DNA of 7,098 bases from Candidatus Falkowbacteria bacterium RIFOXYC2_FULL_48_21 (GCA_001778275.1 MFGM01000058.1:1-7098), one strand, 5' to 3'. Numbered from the stretch's first letter, positions 1-6,144 are shown. Numbers and translations: made by a program. Notes: a model not told the origin generated them from the letters alone.

Positions 1-39
1 TGTGGGAACGGTGTTGAAATAAAATCTATACTAATGTGG

Positions 40-67
40 CACTCCCATACGCCGGTGTATGGGAGTG
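40..67. repeat. CTCCCAT-family palindromic hairpin, copy 1 (after trpR-like gene)
   Basis: This is a 28-bp near-perfect palindrome: the arm CACTCCCATAC (40-50) pairs with GTATGGGAGTG (57-67) around GCCGGT. The only imperfection is G51 against T56, which is a G-U wobble if the plus strand is transcribed and an A-C mismatch on the minus strand. It starts 2 nt beyond the stop codon of the minus-strand TrpR-family gene. A T-rich stretch (68-76) follows on the plus-strand side, so it has canonical intrinsic-terminator form only for plus-strand transcripts. On the minus strand no T-run follows directly. It differs by one base from the core of copy 2 at 394-419. Possible roles are an mRNA 3'-end hairpin, a bidirectional terminator or an operator. 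Confidence 0.85.
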
Positions 68-69
68 TT

Positions 70-384
70 TTATTTTCTACCCAGTAGTTTAATCGCCTTT
101 TTATATCCACCGCGACCAAAGCTCAACCAGCGTTCAACTTTGGCGATGGTGGTGTTCCCGCATTTTAAGCGTTTACGAATGGCTTCATATGTATATCCCG
201 TTTCAAGCAACTCGGCAATTAGTAATCGACGAATTATCATAATACGTTCTTTTCTGTTCAATAAGTCTTTAAGAAAATCGTGAATCTCGCGAGCTGAACT
301 TAATTTTGACAAAATTTTGCAAAAGACATTTATCAGTCGCTCTTGTGTTGCATAAGGAATTCTTTTCTCGTTGTATTTGGCCAT
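70..384 (-). CDS. TrpR-family (YerC/YecD-type) transcriptional regulator
   Basis: This 104-aa protein belongs to the Trp-repressor superfamily, YerC/YecD branch: small helical dimeric DNA-binding proteins whose physiological target is poorly known in most bacteria. The family pattern is clear. A helical N-terminal half leads to FLKDLLNRKER (37-47) and RRLLIAELLETG (52-63). A helix-turn-helix follows (about 64-87, YTYEAIRKRLKC then GNTTIAKVERWL), and the typical FGRGGYKKAI tail (89-98) closes the protein. The length is normal for the family. The start ATG at 384 lies 10 nt after a GGGAG that could act as a ribosome binding site but forms part of hairpin copy 2. The gene is last in the minus-strand run and is bracketed by two nearly identical palindromes, which makes autoregulation an attractive but untested idea. 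There is no evidence that it senses tryptophan, and no trp genes are nearby. Confidence 0.88.
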   Translation of the reverse strand: MAKYNEKRIPYATQERLINVFCKILSKLSSAREIHDFLKDLLNRKERIMIIRRLLIAELLETGYTYEAIRKRLKCGNTTIAKVERWLSFGRGGYKKAIKLLGRK

Positions 385-393
385 AATTTGCTT

Positions 394-419
394 ACTCCCA
401 TACGCCGGCGTATGGGAGT
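394..419. repeat. CTCCCAT-family palindromic hairpin, copy 2 (upstream of trpR-like gene)
   Basis: This is a perfect 26-bp palindrome with no unpaired base: ACTCCCATACGCC (394-406) followed by its exact complement GGCGTATGGGAGT (407-419). It sits in the 39-bp gap between the stop of the Wzy-like gene (424-426) and the ATG of the TrpR-family gene (382-384), both on the minus strand. A CTTTTATT tract follows on the plus-strand side, as at copy 1. On the minus strand the hairpin is followed by AAGCAAATT and then the ATG. The right arm read on the minus strand carries GGGAG, the only Shine-Dalgarno-like sequence in front of the regulator. The element could serve as an operator, a translational control hairpin or a 3'-end hairpin for the upstream gene. 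Confidence 0.9.
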
Positions 420-423
420 GCTT

Positions 424-1938
424 TTATTGTTTAGATAATAAATTATTGGTTCGAAAGATATTGGAAAAAATTAACATCATCAACAAATACCCAATCCCCA
501 ACGGATGATTCAAATACGGGCTAAAGCCGTGAATCACGACCAGCGCCGCCAACCCGAGCAATAAACCGATAATCAACGCGCGTTCCGGGCGATCGCTGGT
601 GTCTTGATATGCGATGATTAGTCGTTTGACCAAACGATAAATGAAATATAAATAAGCGACCAGTCCGGCCAGTCCGATTTTTAAAATTATATCAAGATAG
701 CCCCATTCAAAAGCAAATGTCGTATAAATACCGCTCGGATTGTTTGCGGTCAAGATGCGCGGATCCTGACTGTGGTATGTGATCGTGGTTCCCCAGCCCG
801 AGCCAATGATCGGATGTTTGGCAATGGCGGTGGTTAACTGTGGCAGTTGACTCCAGCGACTGGAGACTCCGGCTCCGGCCAGTTCAAGACGCTCCTTTAA
901 CATATCGCCTGATAAATTTGCGGTTGTTAAACCGGGAATCGGCACGGCCACGGTGATAATCAGTATGACAATGCTTAGTCCCGCGAGCACGAACAGGCGT
1001 AACAATGCTTCCGCCCATTCGCGCCACAAAAGTCGGTACTTGTATATTGCGAAGCTGAAAGCAAGCAATAGCCCGGCGGCTACGCCCAACCAAAAGCTGC
1101 GTGAAAGGCTTAGAAAAATAACGGCCAATGAGCCGCCGAGAACGATGAATAGATATTTATTTGAAGACACGACATATTGTTTGCTACCTTTGAAAAAAAG
1201 AAAACCGAGTAGAACGAAAAAACCGATTATGACAAAAATATGCGCTTGCGAAAAAATTCGGTAGAAGTCCGCTTTTAATAATGTAAACTCTCCCCAACCG
1301 CTGTCTCGCCCCCACTTGTAAAAGTCGCGCATCACGCCAAGGCGGTGGGAAAAGACAAATAAAAACACGAGTGATTTCATCGCCAGGGCCGTAACGCACG
1401 CGGTAAAGATTTGCATTATGCGGCTAATTTCCTCCTGGTCGGAAAGAACAGCGACAAACGGCAAGAAATATAAAAAGTATAGCCAAGCGTTAAAATCAAG
1501 AAAAATGTTTTTTAATGTTAAGCCTTGAATCACGGCAAAGAATAATCCCCAGAGACAAAAGGCGCCAAGAACCAATAACGCTTTTTGGTTTTTAATGTTT
1601 CGCCAAGTTTCTCGATAAAGTTTTTTTCTGATCAGCCAAGCAAGCCAAGCCAGCATGACCGCGCAAAAAATACCGACGCGAATAGAAACGGTATATTCGC
1701 CGATTGATAGCGCCAGCAAGTATCCTTTGGATCCGATAAAAAGTTCCACCAGCGCGATATATATTCCCCAGCGCAACTTGTACAAGCTTAATCCGAGCGT
1801 TAAGCCAACGGCGATGAGAAAAAATATCGAATTCAAATCGGTCACAATGCGCATCCAGTAAACAAAAAAAGACAGAAGTTCTGCCAATAAAATCATCAAT
1901 AACGTCTTGCGAAAATATGATCCGAAAAAACTTAACAT
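424..1938 (-). CDS. O-antigen ligase / Wzy polymerase-like polytopic membrane protein
   Basis: This 504-aa inner-membrane protein has about 13-14 hydrophobic segments (roughly 10-30, 38-53, 55-70, 84-103, 119-137, 148-166, 178-196, 233-250, 262-278, 280-298, 312-333, then 415-435, 453-472 and 480-495). A long hydrophilic loop lies between the last two groups (about 334-405). This is the architecture of the Wzy_C/WaaL superfamily, which polymerises lipid-linked glycan repeats or transfers glycans to an acceptor. Supporting motifs are LSLSRSFWLG (276-285), SSRW (359-362) and HPIIGSGWG (375-383) in the loop, FEWGYLDIILKIG (410-422) and HGFSPYLNHPLG (470-481). Sequence alone cannot separate polymerase from ligase or glycoprotein O-oligosaccharyltransferase. 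It starts 6 nt after the stop of the 147-aa gene and is probably co-transcribed with it. No Shine-Dalgarno is seen before the ATG. Confidence 0.85.
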   Translation of the reverse strand: MLSFFGSYFRKTLLMILLAELLSFFVYWMRIVTDLNSIFFLIAVGLTLGLSLYKLRWGIYIALVELFIGSKGYLLALSIGEYTVSIRVGIFCAVMLAWLAWLIRKKLYRETWRNIKNQKALLVLGAFCLWGLFFAVIQGLTLKNIFLDFNAWLYFLYFLPFVAVLSDQEEISRIMQIFTACVTALAMKSLVFLFVFSHRLGVMRDFYKWGRDSGWGEFTLLKADFYRIFSQAHIFVIIGFFVLLGFLFFKGSKQYVVSSNKYLFIVLGGSLAVIFLSLSRSFWLGVAAGLLLAFSFAIYKYRLLWREWAEALLRLFVLAGLSIVILIITVAVPIPGLTTANLSGDMLKERLELAGAGVSSRWSQLPQLTTAIAKHPIIGSGWGTTITYHSQDPRILTANNPSGIYTTFAFEWGYLDIILKIGLAGLVAYLYFIYRLVKRLIIAYQDTSDRPERALIIGLLLGLAALVVIHGFSPYLNHPLGIGYLLMMLIFSNIFRTNNLLSKQ

Positions 1939-1944
1939 AGCGCT

Positions 1945-2388
1945 TTATATCTTGTATAGCCGATAAATCGCGTTGTCTGGATTGTCGCAAATAAAACATT
2001 GACAATCGCATAGACTACGCAAGATCTCCGGCGCGTCCAGTTGTTTGTCCGCGAACTGTTTGATGGCCAGATCGATGATCAGGTCGCCCGATTGGATCCA
2101 GCAGTGCTTCATCGGATAGTTGGCAAATGTTCCCTCCTTAACTACGGCCTTATCATCGTTGCGGCGGAAAATTGCCGTGTTAAGATGTTCCGCTAAATTC
2201 TGATGGTGCGCCTCGGCCAGTCCGCTGACAAGCAGCACTTCGGCCGGCTCGCCGTTGATGAACGTTTTTTGTTTGTGGCTTATGATATAGTCTTCGATAG
2301 CCGCGCGCAAGTCGTCGGCTGAAACGTTTTCGTTAACAAGATCGATAACGGGAGAAGATGAAATTTGGTTGTTGATAATGAAAAGCAT
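1945..2388 (-). CDS. unknown 147-aa protein with C-terminal cysteine cluster
   Basis: I do not recognise a firm family. The protein is soluble, with no signal peptide or membrane segment. The N-terminal third is acidic and helical. The middle contains HH (61-62) and a stretch MKHCWIQSGDLIIDLAIKQF (93-112) that loosely resembles the His...Asp part of papain/transglutaminase-like folds (H-x-W, about 10 residues, D-L, then QF). No cysteine is found upstream where such enzymes place their nucleophile, so if related it may be inactive. Near the C-terminus four cysteines are packed at 127, 129, 131 and 134 (C-D-C-Q-C-F-I-C), which suggests metal binding or disulfides. It lies between the GT2 gene and the Wzy-like gene, with hairpin copy 3 upstream and a 6-nt gap downstream. 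The ATG at 2388 has no evident ribosome binding site. A role in polysaccharide processing is only suggested by position. Confidence 0.75.
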   Translation of the reverse strand: MLFIINNQISSSPVIDLVNENVSADDLRAAIEDYIISHKQKTFINGEPAEVLLVSGLAEAHHQNLAEHLNTAIFRRNDDKAVVKEGTFANYPMKHCWIQSGDLIIDLAIKQFADKQLDAPEILRSLCDCQCFICDNPDNAIYRLYKI

Positions 2389-2418
2389 AATGGCCGATGG
2401 TAGTTGATAATTTTCTTT

Positions 2419-2479
2419 GCTCCCATGTGCCGCCTGCCAGCGCCATGCCTGCGCATGCAGGAGGCTGGCGCATGGGAGC
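2419..2479. repeat. CTCCCAT-family hairpin, copy 3 (enlarged, GC-rich)
   Basis: This is a 61-nt imperfect hairpin. The outer arms GCTCCCATG (2419-2427) and CATGGGAGC (2471-2479) pair perfectly, and pairing continues inward with G-T wobbles to about 2432/2466. The interior is GC-rich and holds its own small hairpin (CCTGC 2448-2452 with GCAGG 2457-2461 around GCAT). GCGCATG occurs twice (2451-2457 and 2468-2474). The outer halves, CTCCCATGTGCCG and CTGGCGCATGGGAG, match the two halves of copies 1 and 2 with about 32 nt inserted at the centre. The plus-strand left flank (ATAATTTTCTTT) also resembles that of copy 2 (ATAATTTGCTT). It lies 30 nt after the stop of the GT2 gene and 30 nt before the start of the 147-aa gene. 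Confidence 0.8.
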
Positions 2480-2509
2480 GCCGACTTGAGATTAACAAGT
2501 TGAAGTTAC

Positions 2510-3400
2510 CTAAATTTGTGATTGACTGCGCGGCTTAATTTTGAAAAATTGCGTGATATACGTCAACAACCAGCTAATCGGTTGCAACGCGCAGAGAATC
2601 GAAAAGGCGAAAACAGAGTGATGCTTTTGAAAATAAATCAACATGCCTCGATTGAAGCGTTTTTGCTTGGCCAGTCCGTGGGTTTGCGCAAAACTTTTTC
2701 CTTCGTAGTGAATCACTTCCGTAATCGGCAAATAAACGATCTCACTCCCCGCTTCGGCCACGGCTTTGCACATTTCCACATCTTCCCACCACAGCCAATA
2801 ATCCTCGTTCCAGCCGCCGATTTTGTTCATCAGTTCGTACCGAGTGAAAATGAACGCGCCCATGACTTGTTCCACGTATTGATTTTGAGAGTAGTCGAAA
2901 TCTTTGCGCAAATAACGCTTCAAGCGCGGTAGCCATGATAGGAAATGGTGTAGCTTTAACAGCACAAGCGCTTGATCACAAAGGCGTGGATTGGATTTTA
3001 CGTTCGCTTGTACGGTTTTGTCGCCGTACAATAAACGACAAGTGGCGATGCCCACGTTCGGCGTTTGGTCCATAAATTCCTTAAGCTTCAAAAAACTATT
3101 CTCCGTTAGTTCCATGTCCGGATTCATGAACAAAAGATACTTGCCTTGCGCGATTTTCAAGCCCTGATTATTCGCCTTGGCGAAGCCGGCGTTGAAGTTG
3201 TTGGCGATGATTTTCAATTTACCGTTGTCAATCCAGTCTTTGTGGTTCTGCCGCAAGAAGTCAACCGACCCATCGCGCGAATCATTGTCCACGACAATCA
3301 CTTCGAAGTTGAGTCCGTCCGTATATTGAAAAATCGAGTCAATCAGGCGGCTGACCAATTCTTTTACGTTCCAGTTAACGGTGATCACTGATAAATCCAT
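2510..3400 (-). CDS. GT2-family glycosyltransferase (rhamnosyltransferase-like)
   Basis: This 296-aa protein transfers a sugar from a nucleotide-sugar donor onto a growing surface glycan at the cytoplasmic face of the membrane. The GT-A fold signature is complete: the opening strand SVITVNWN (4-11), VVDNDSRDGS (36-45) for nucleotide binding, NAGFAKANNQG (70-80), and FMNPDMEL (91-98) as the metal-binding DxD equivalent (N-P-D in the WbbL-like branch). GAFIFTR (181-187) and WWEDVEMCK (204-212) with the acidic ED pair follow, then H231 after the last core strand. A hydrophobic stretch at about 263-283 could dock the protein to the membrane. The resemblance is to WbbL/rhamnosyltransferase-type members, but the donor cannot be deduced. 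The start ATG at 3400 gives a family-typical N-terminus, although no Shine-Dalgarno precedes it. The neighbours (a second glycosyltransferase and a Wzy-like protein) support a polysaccharide role. Confidence 0.92.
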   Translation of the reverse strand: MDLSVITVNWNVKELVSRLIDSIFQYTDGLNFEVIVVDNDSRDGSVDFLRQNHKDWIDNGKLKIIANNFNAGFAKANNQGLKIAQGKYLLFMNPDMELTENSFLKLKEFMDQTPNVGIATCRLLYGDKTVQANVKSNPRLCDQALVLLKLHHFLSWLPRLKRYLRKDFDYSQNQYVEQVMGAFIFTRYELMNKIGGWNEDYWLWWEDVEMCKAVAEAGSEIVYLPITEVIHYEGKSFAQTHGLAKQKRFNRGMLIYFQKHHSVFAFSILCALQPISWLLTYITQFFKIKPRSQSQI

Positions 3401-3472
3401 AGTTAAAAAAATCAGGAAAGCAAAAATCGCAAAGCGAATTAAGAAAATTCAAAACGAAAAGGTTGACGTGAA
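3401..3472. other. AT-rich spacer upstream of the GT2 gene
   Basis: This 72-bp spacer between two minus-strand genes is very A-rich on the plus strand. It contains the 14-mer AAATTCAAAACGAA (3445-3458), which recurs exactly at 5133-5146 in the other AT-rich spacer of this gene run. I found no hairpin, ribosome binding site or convincing promoter here. Confidence 0.6.
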
Positions 3473-3889
3473 TTATTGTTCGAGAGAAGGAATTCGGGGC
3501 GGATGTGCGCCGCAAAAAAGTGAAAGATCGCGGGACAAATTATATATTTGAGACAACGGCGCGCGATCGATCAGCGCCTGTCGCAGGGCGGCCACTTGCC
3601 GGTTGATTTCGTCGAATTTTGTTTGAAGCTCGGCGGAAACACGCGGGATTTTTACTCCCCTACTTTGAGAATAACGAGTCAGATATTCTTCAACGGTTTT
3701 TACTTGATTCGGTCTGACGGTGGAATAGAAATCAGATTCATCAAGAGCCCCATCGTTAAGTAACATCAACATTGATAATATATAACTCCCCGCTTGCGGC
3801 GGATAGTCGCCGGCCAGTAGCGTTTTCATTTCCGCTTCGGACAACTGCCGCTTTTGATCTGTCGGCGCGATTTGTTCTTGGTTAAGCAT
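3473..3889 (-). CDS. unknown 138-aa protein, translationally overlapped with GT4 gene
   Basis: I do not recognise this family. The protein is soluble, with no signal peptide or membrane segment, and looks largely helical. It has a polar N-terminus, a hydrophobic helix around YILSMLMLLNDG (36-47), a charged middle, and a second long helix LQTKFDEINRQVAALRQALI (88-107) that could form a coiled coil. The tail is proline-rich (AHPPRIPSLEQ, 128-138), with a single cysteine at 126. Its ATG (3887-3889) overlaps the last codons of the upstream GT4 gene by 8 nt (ATGCTTAA), which is typical of translational coupling and argues that it is a real gene. It stands between two glycosyltransferase genes, so an accessory role in the same pathway is possible, but nothing in the sequence shows it. 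Confidence 0.72.
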   Translation of the reverse strand: MLNQEQIAPTDQKRQLSEAEMKTLLAGDYPPQAGSYILSMLMLLNDGALDESDFYSTVRPNQVKTVEEYLTRYSQSRGVKIPRVSAELQTKFDEINRQVAALRQALIDRAPLSQIYNLSRDLSLFCGAHPPRIPSLEQ

Positions 3890-5084
3890 AAAGTTTGGCG
3901 GTAACCGCTTTCATCATTTCCGTCGCGCGCGATTCCCATGAGTGTTTTTTTACGGCGGCGCGGCGTTCAGCTTGTTTGGCGTTCGAATCTTCTTTCAACG
4001 CCTTGTCAATCATGCCGACAAAGTCGGATTGGCTGTCGGCGATGTAAATCAAATCCTTGAACATGTCCACGCCGGCGCCGCGCGTGGTTATCACCGGTTT
4101 GCCGCAGGCCAAGTAGTCGTAAAGCTTCATCGGGTTCATCGATTGCACGAAATTGGTAATCTTGTGCGGAATAATGGCGACATCAAAGTTATTGATATAG
4201 CTTGGCGCGTCATGGTAGCCGATGCGACCGAATTCTTTGACGTTTTTTAGGTGCCCGAGCTTTTGTTTGAATTCTTTTTTTACAATCGGCCAAATCGGTC
4301 CGCATACCGCCACAATTTTATCGCGATGAACGTTGGCCACGGCGGCGACAAGGTCGAAATCAACCCGGCTTTCAATGGTGCCCAGGTAGCCGATGATCGG
4401 TTGATTGATTTTTTGGAGCGGATTGGTTTTGTTAATCAACGCCGGATTATTAAAATGCGCGAAGTCAACTCCGTTCGGAATCCAAGTCACGTTCTTGACG
4501 CGACCCATTTTGCGATACAAATCATGCAACTCTTCCGACACGGTGAAGATTATGTCCGCTTTGTCGGCGATGACTTGATAGTTCTGCGTTAAACGTTTCT
4601 TTGCAATCAGCCGCGTGTAGGTCGGATGTTCGAGCCAATTATCCACGCTGTCGAAGATGAACGCGCGGTCGTTCAGTTTGTGCGCGAAGTTGACGAACAG
4701 CGGATTGTACGACCAAAAAACGATATTTTTCAGGTCAAGTATTTTTTCAATGCGTTTTAACTCGTTAGCAACGGTGTTCGATGAAAAAATCGAATCAATC
4801 GTCGTGTAAGTAAAAATTTTATCCGTGCGTTGATAGCACGCACTGGTTAAATCGCCGTAAACCATTTCGCCGGTTTTCGCTTCGAGTAAAATATTTTTAA
4901 CGTAATGCGCCACGGCGCCGCGCCACGTTAACGGCAAAAAATCAACGGCCACAATTCGGCCGATCCCCTCTTGCTTCGCCAGCGCGTTCAGAATGTTGTA
5001 ATTGCGATTAACAATGCCGTGGTCCCAATCATAAAAGGTGGACATGTTGAACATGATAACGTCAAATTTAGGTTGGCTGGGCAT
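3882..5084 (-). CDS. GT4-type (GT-B fold) glycosyltransferase
   Basis: This 400-aa protein has a GT-B fold and probably adds a hexose to a lipid-linked or surface glycan. The N-terminal acceptor domain opens with FDVIMFNMSTFYDWDHGIVN (7-26) and contains FWSYNP (123-128) and FDSVDNW (144-150). It ends near ADIIFTVSEEL (176-186) and the linker WIPNGVDFAHF (201-211), a hallmark of GT4-like enzymes. The donor domain has IIGYLGTIESRVDFDLV (230-246), FGRIGYHDAPSYINNFDVAI (285-304) and NPMKLYDYLACGKPVITT (317-334), the nucleotide-sugar binding segment. It resembles TuaH-like glycosyltransferases, but donor and acceptor are unknown. An in-frame TTG 42 nt upstream (5126) would add 14 residues from AT-rich spacer sequence. 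I prefer the ATG at 5084 because MPSQPKFDVIMFN starts just before the first strand. Neither start has a Shine-Dalgarno. Confidence 0.88.
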   Translation of the reverse strand: MPSQPKFDVIMFNMSTFYDWDHGIVNRNYNILNALAKQEGIGRIVAVDFLPLTWRGAVAHYVKNILLEAKTGEMVYGDLTSACYQRTDKIFTYTTIDSIFSSNTVANELKRIEKILDLKNIVFWSYNPLFVNFAHKLNDRAFIFDSVDNWLEHPTYTRLIAKKRLTQNYQVIADKADIIFTVSEELHDLYRKMGRVKNVTWIPNGVDFAHFNNPALINKTNPLQKINQPIIGYLGTIESRVDFDLVAAVANVHRDKIVAVCGPIWPIVKKEFKQKLGHLKNVKEFGRIGYHDAPSYINNFDVAIIPHKITNFVQSMNPMKLYDYLACGKPVITTRGAGVDMFKDLIYIADSQSDFVGMIDKALKEDSNAKQAERRAAVKKHSWESRATEMMKAVTAKLYA

Positions 5085-5180
5085 ATTGGTGCGTGGTAAA
5101 TTAGACGTTTTAAACTCAAAGCACAAAACAACAAATTCAAAACGAATTCAAAATCTAAAATTTAAAACTCAAATTTGGCT
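5085..5180. other. AT-rich low-complexity spacer upstream of the GT4 gene
   Basis: This 96-bp gap between the YhaM-like gene and the GT4 gene is the largest in the minus-strand run without a hairpin. On the plus strand it holds AATTCAAAA twice with an 11-nt period (5134-5142 and 5145-5153), followed by degenerate variants up to about 5174. The 14-mer at 5133-5146 is repeated exactly at 3445-3458. A promoter for the glycan genes would be expected here. TTGAAT-like -35 candidates exist on the minus strand, but none has a good -10 at the right distance. Confidence 0.55.
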
Positions 5181-6122
5181 TTATTCGAGATAAAGTTTTG
5201 TGTCGAGCGTGAAAATTTTATCAGTGAACGCTTGTTGGCCGTTTTGATTTTCACGAACAGCGATGTCGGCTTGGTTGGCTTTGGCGGAAAGATTGTCAAT
5301 GTAATGCAGCGCAATCGCTTCGCGCGTCATGGGGAGAATCGGCGAACCGAATTCAAGACGGCCATGGTGGCCGAGAATCATGTTAAGCAATTTGGCGCGC
5401 AGTTTTTCCGGAAACTTTTTGATTTTGTCAATCGCCTTGTCAATCGTCATCGCGCCGATACTGACGTGGCCGATTAAGTTTCCGTCAAGCGTGCGGTAAA
5501 TCACGTGAGTGGCAGCCAGCTCGTCCATCTTGCCGATGTCGTGAAGCAAAACGCCGGTTAAAAGTAAATCCTTGTCCATGTCGGGAAAATCTCTCAGCGT
5601 CGCCTCGGCCGAGTTAACCATCTGCGCGGTGTGTTCCATCAGCCCACCGAGATAAGCATGATGCACGCGTTCCGCGCCGGGCGCGCGTTTGAACTTTTCC
5701 GCGAACGATTCATCCGCAAAAAAGTGTTCGACCAGCGCGCGCAGTGATTTATTTTCAATTTTGCTAACGGTCGAGTCGATGGTTTTCCACAGTTCACCGA
5801 TGTCGCATGAGGTGGTGGGCAAAAAGTCCGCGATATCGAAACTGTCCGTTTTTTGCAAAAAAGTGATCTTCAACTGTTGCTTGTCACGGTACTCGTCCAC
5901 CGTGGCGCAGATACTGACCACGTCGCCTTCGACAACGGTATCGCAATGAGGCAGACTGTCCGCCCAGATTTTGCCGGCGATTTCGCCAGATTTGTCCGCT
6001 AATCCCAAGTCAACGTAATCGCGCCCGTCTGCGGTTTTTCCCTTGCGTACGGATTTCACGGCAAGCAACTCGTTCGAAAGTTTATCGCCTGATTGCATGT
6101 CCTTTATAAAATGATTTTTCAT
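5181..6122 (-). CDS. YhaM-like 3'-5' exoribonuclease (OB-fold + HD domain)
   Basis: This 313-aa cytoplasmic protein is very close to the usual YhaM length (about 314). Family members are metal-dependent 3'-5' exonucleases acting on RNA (and single-stranded DNA). The N-terminal OB-fold nucleic-acid-binding domain covers about 1-95, with the typical opening HFIKDMQSGDKL (4-15) and DYVDLGLADKSGEIAGKIW (35-53). The HD phosphohydrolase domain follows, with every metal-ligand motif present: HHAYLGGLMEHT (154-165), LLHDIGK (192-198), GHVSIG (218-223), GHHG (251-254) and YIDNL (274-278). The reading frame is open further upstream (ATGs at 6170 and 6350), but those extensions run into the AMMECR1 gene and do not fit the family N-terminus. 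ATG 6122 gives a 22-nt gap after the AMMECR1 stop, and the two genes are probably co-transcribed. No Shine-Dalgarno is visible. Confidence 0.9.
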   Translation of the reverse strand: MKNHFIKDMQSGDKLSNELLAVKSVRKGKTADGRDYVDLGLADKSGEIAGKIWADSLPHCDTVVEGDVVSICATVDEYRDKQQLKITFLQKTDSFDIADFLPTTSCDIGELWKTIDSTVSKIENKSLRALVEHFFADESFAEKFKRAPGAERVHHAYLGGLMEHTAQMVNSAEATLRDFPDMDKDLLLTGVLLHDIGKMDELAATHVIYRTLDGNLIGHVSIGAMTIDKAIDKIKKFPEKLRAKLLNMILGHHGRLEFGSPILPMTREAIALHYIDNLSAKANQADIAVRENQNGQQAFTDKIFTLDTKLYLE

Positions 6123-6144
6123 AGTTTTGGGTGTAAGCTTTTGA

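Noticed and set aside
1..39. Promoter (TTGAAA at 14-19 with TATACT at 27-32)
   Set aside because: The spacing between the boxes is only 7 bp, far from the required 16-18 bp, and no plus-strand gene follows.
70..384. Tryptophan-responsive TrpR and trp operon regulation
   Set aside because: The protein belongs to the YerC/YecD branch, no tryptophan biosynthesis genes are in the window, and ligand binding cannot be inferred.
40..419. CRISPR array or insertion sequence based on the repeated palindromes
   Set aside because: Only two close copies exist, separated by a whole gene; there are no regular spacers, no transposase and no target-site duplications visible.
2522..2932. Plus-strand open frame of 136 codons opposite the GT2 gene
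   Set aside because: It lies antisense to a complete GT2 domain and has no start signals or motifs of its own.
3942..4592. Two long adjacent open frames on the plus strand opposite the GT4 gene
   Set aside because: They are antisense to a clearly recognised glycosyltransferase, show no family motifs, and have no ribosome binding site; they are by-products of codon bias.
5085..5126. Upstream TTG start adding 14 residues to the GT4 glycosyltransferase
   Set aside because: The extra residues come from the AT-rich spacer, have no ribosome binding site, and precede a natural N-terminus (MPSQPKFDVI) starting at the ATG at 5084.
5175..5477. Plus-strand open frame of 100 codons opposite the YhaM-like gene
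   Set aside because: It lies antisense to the HD-domain part of the nuclease and has no expression signals or recognisable motifs.
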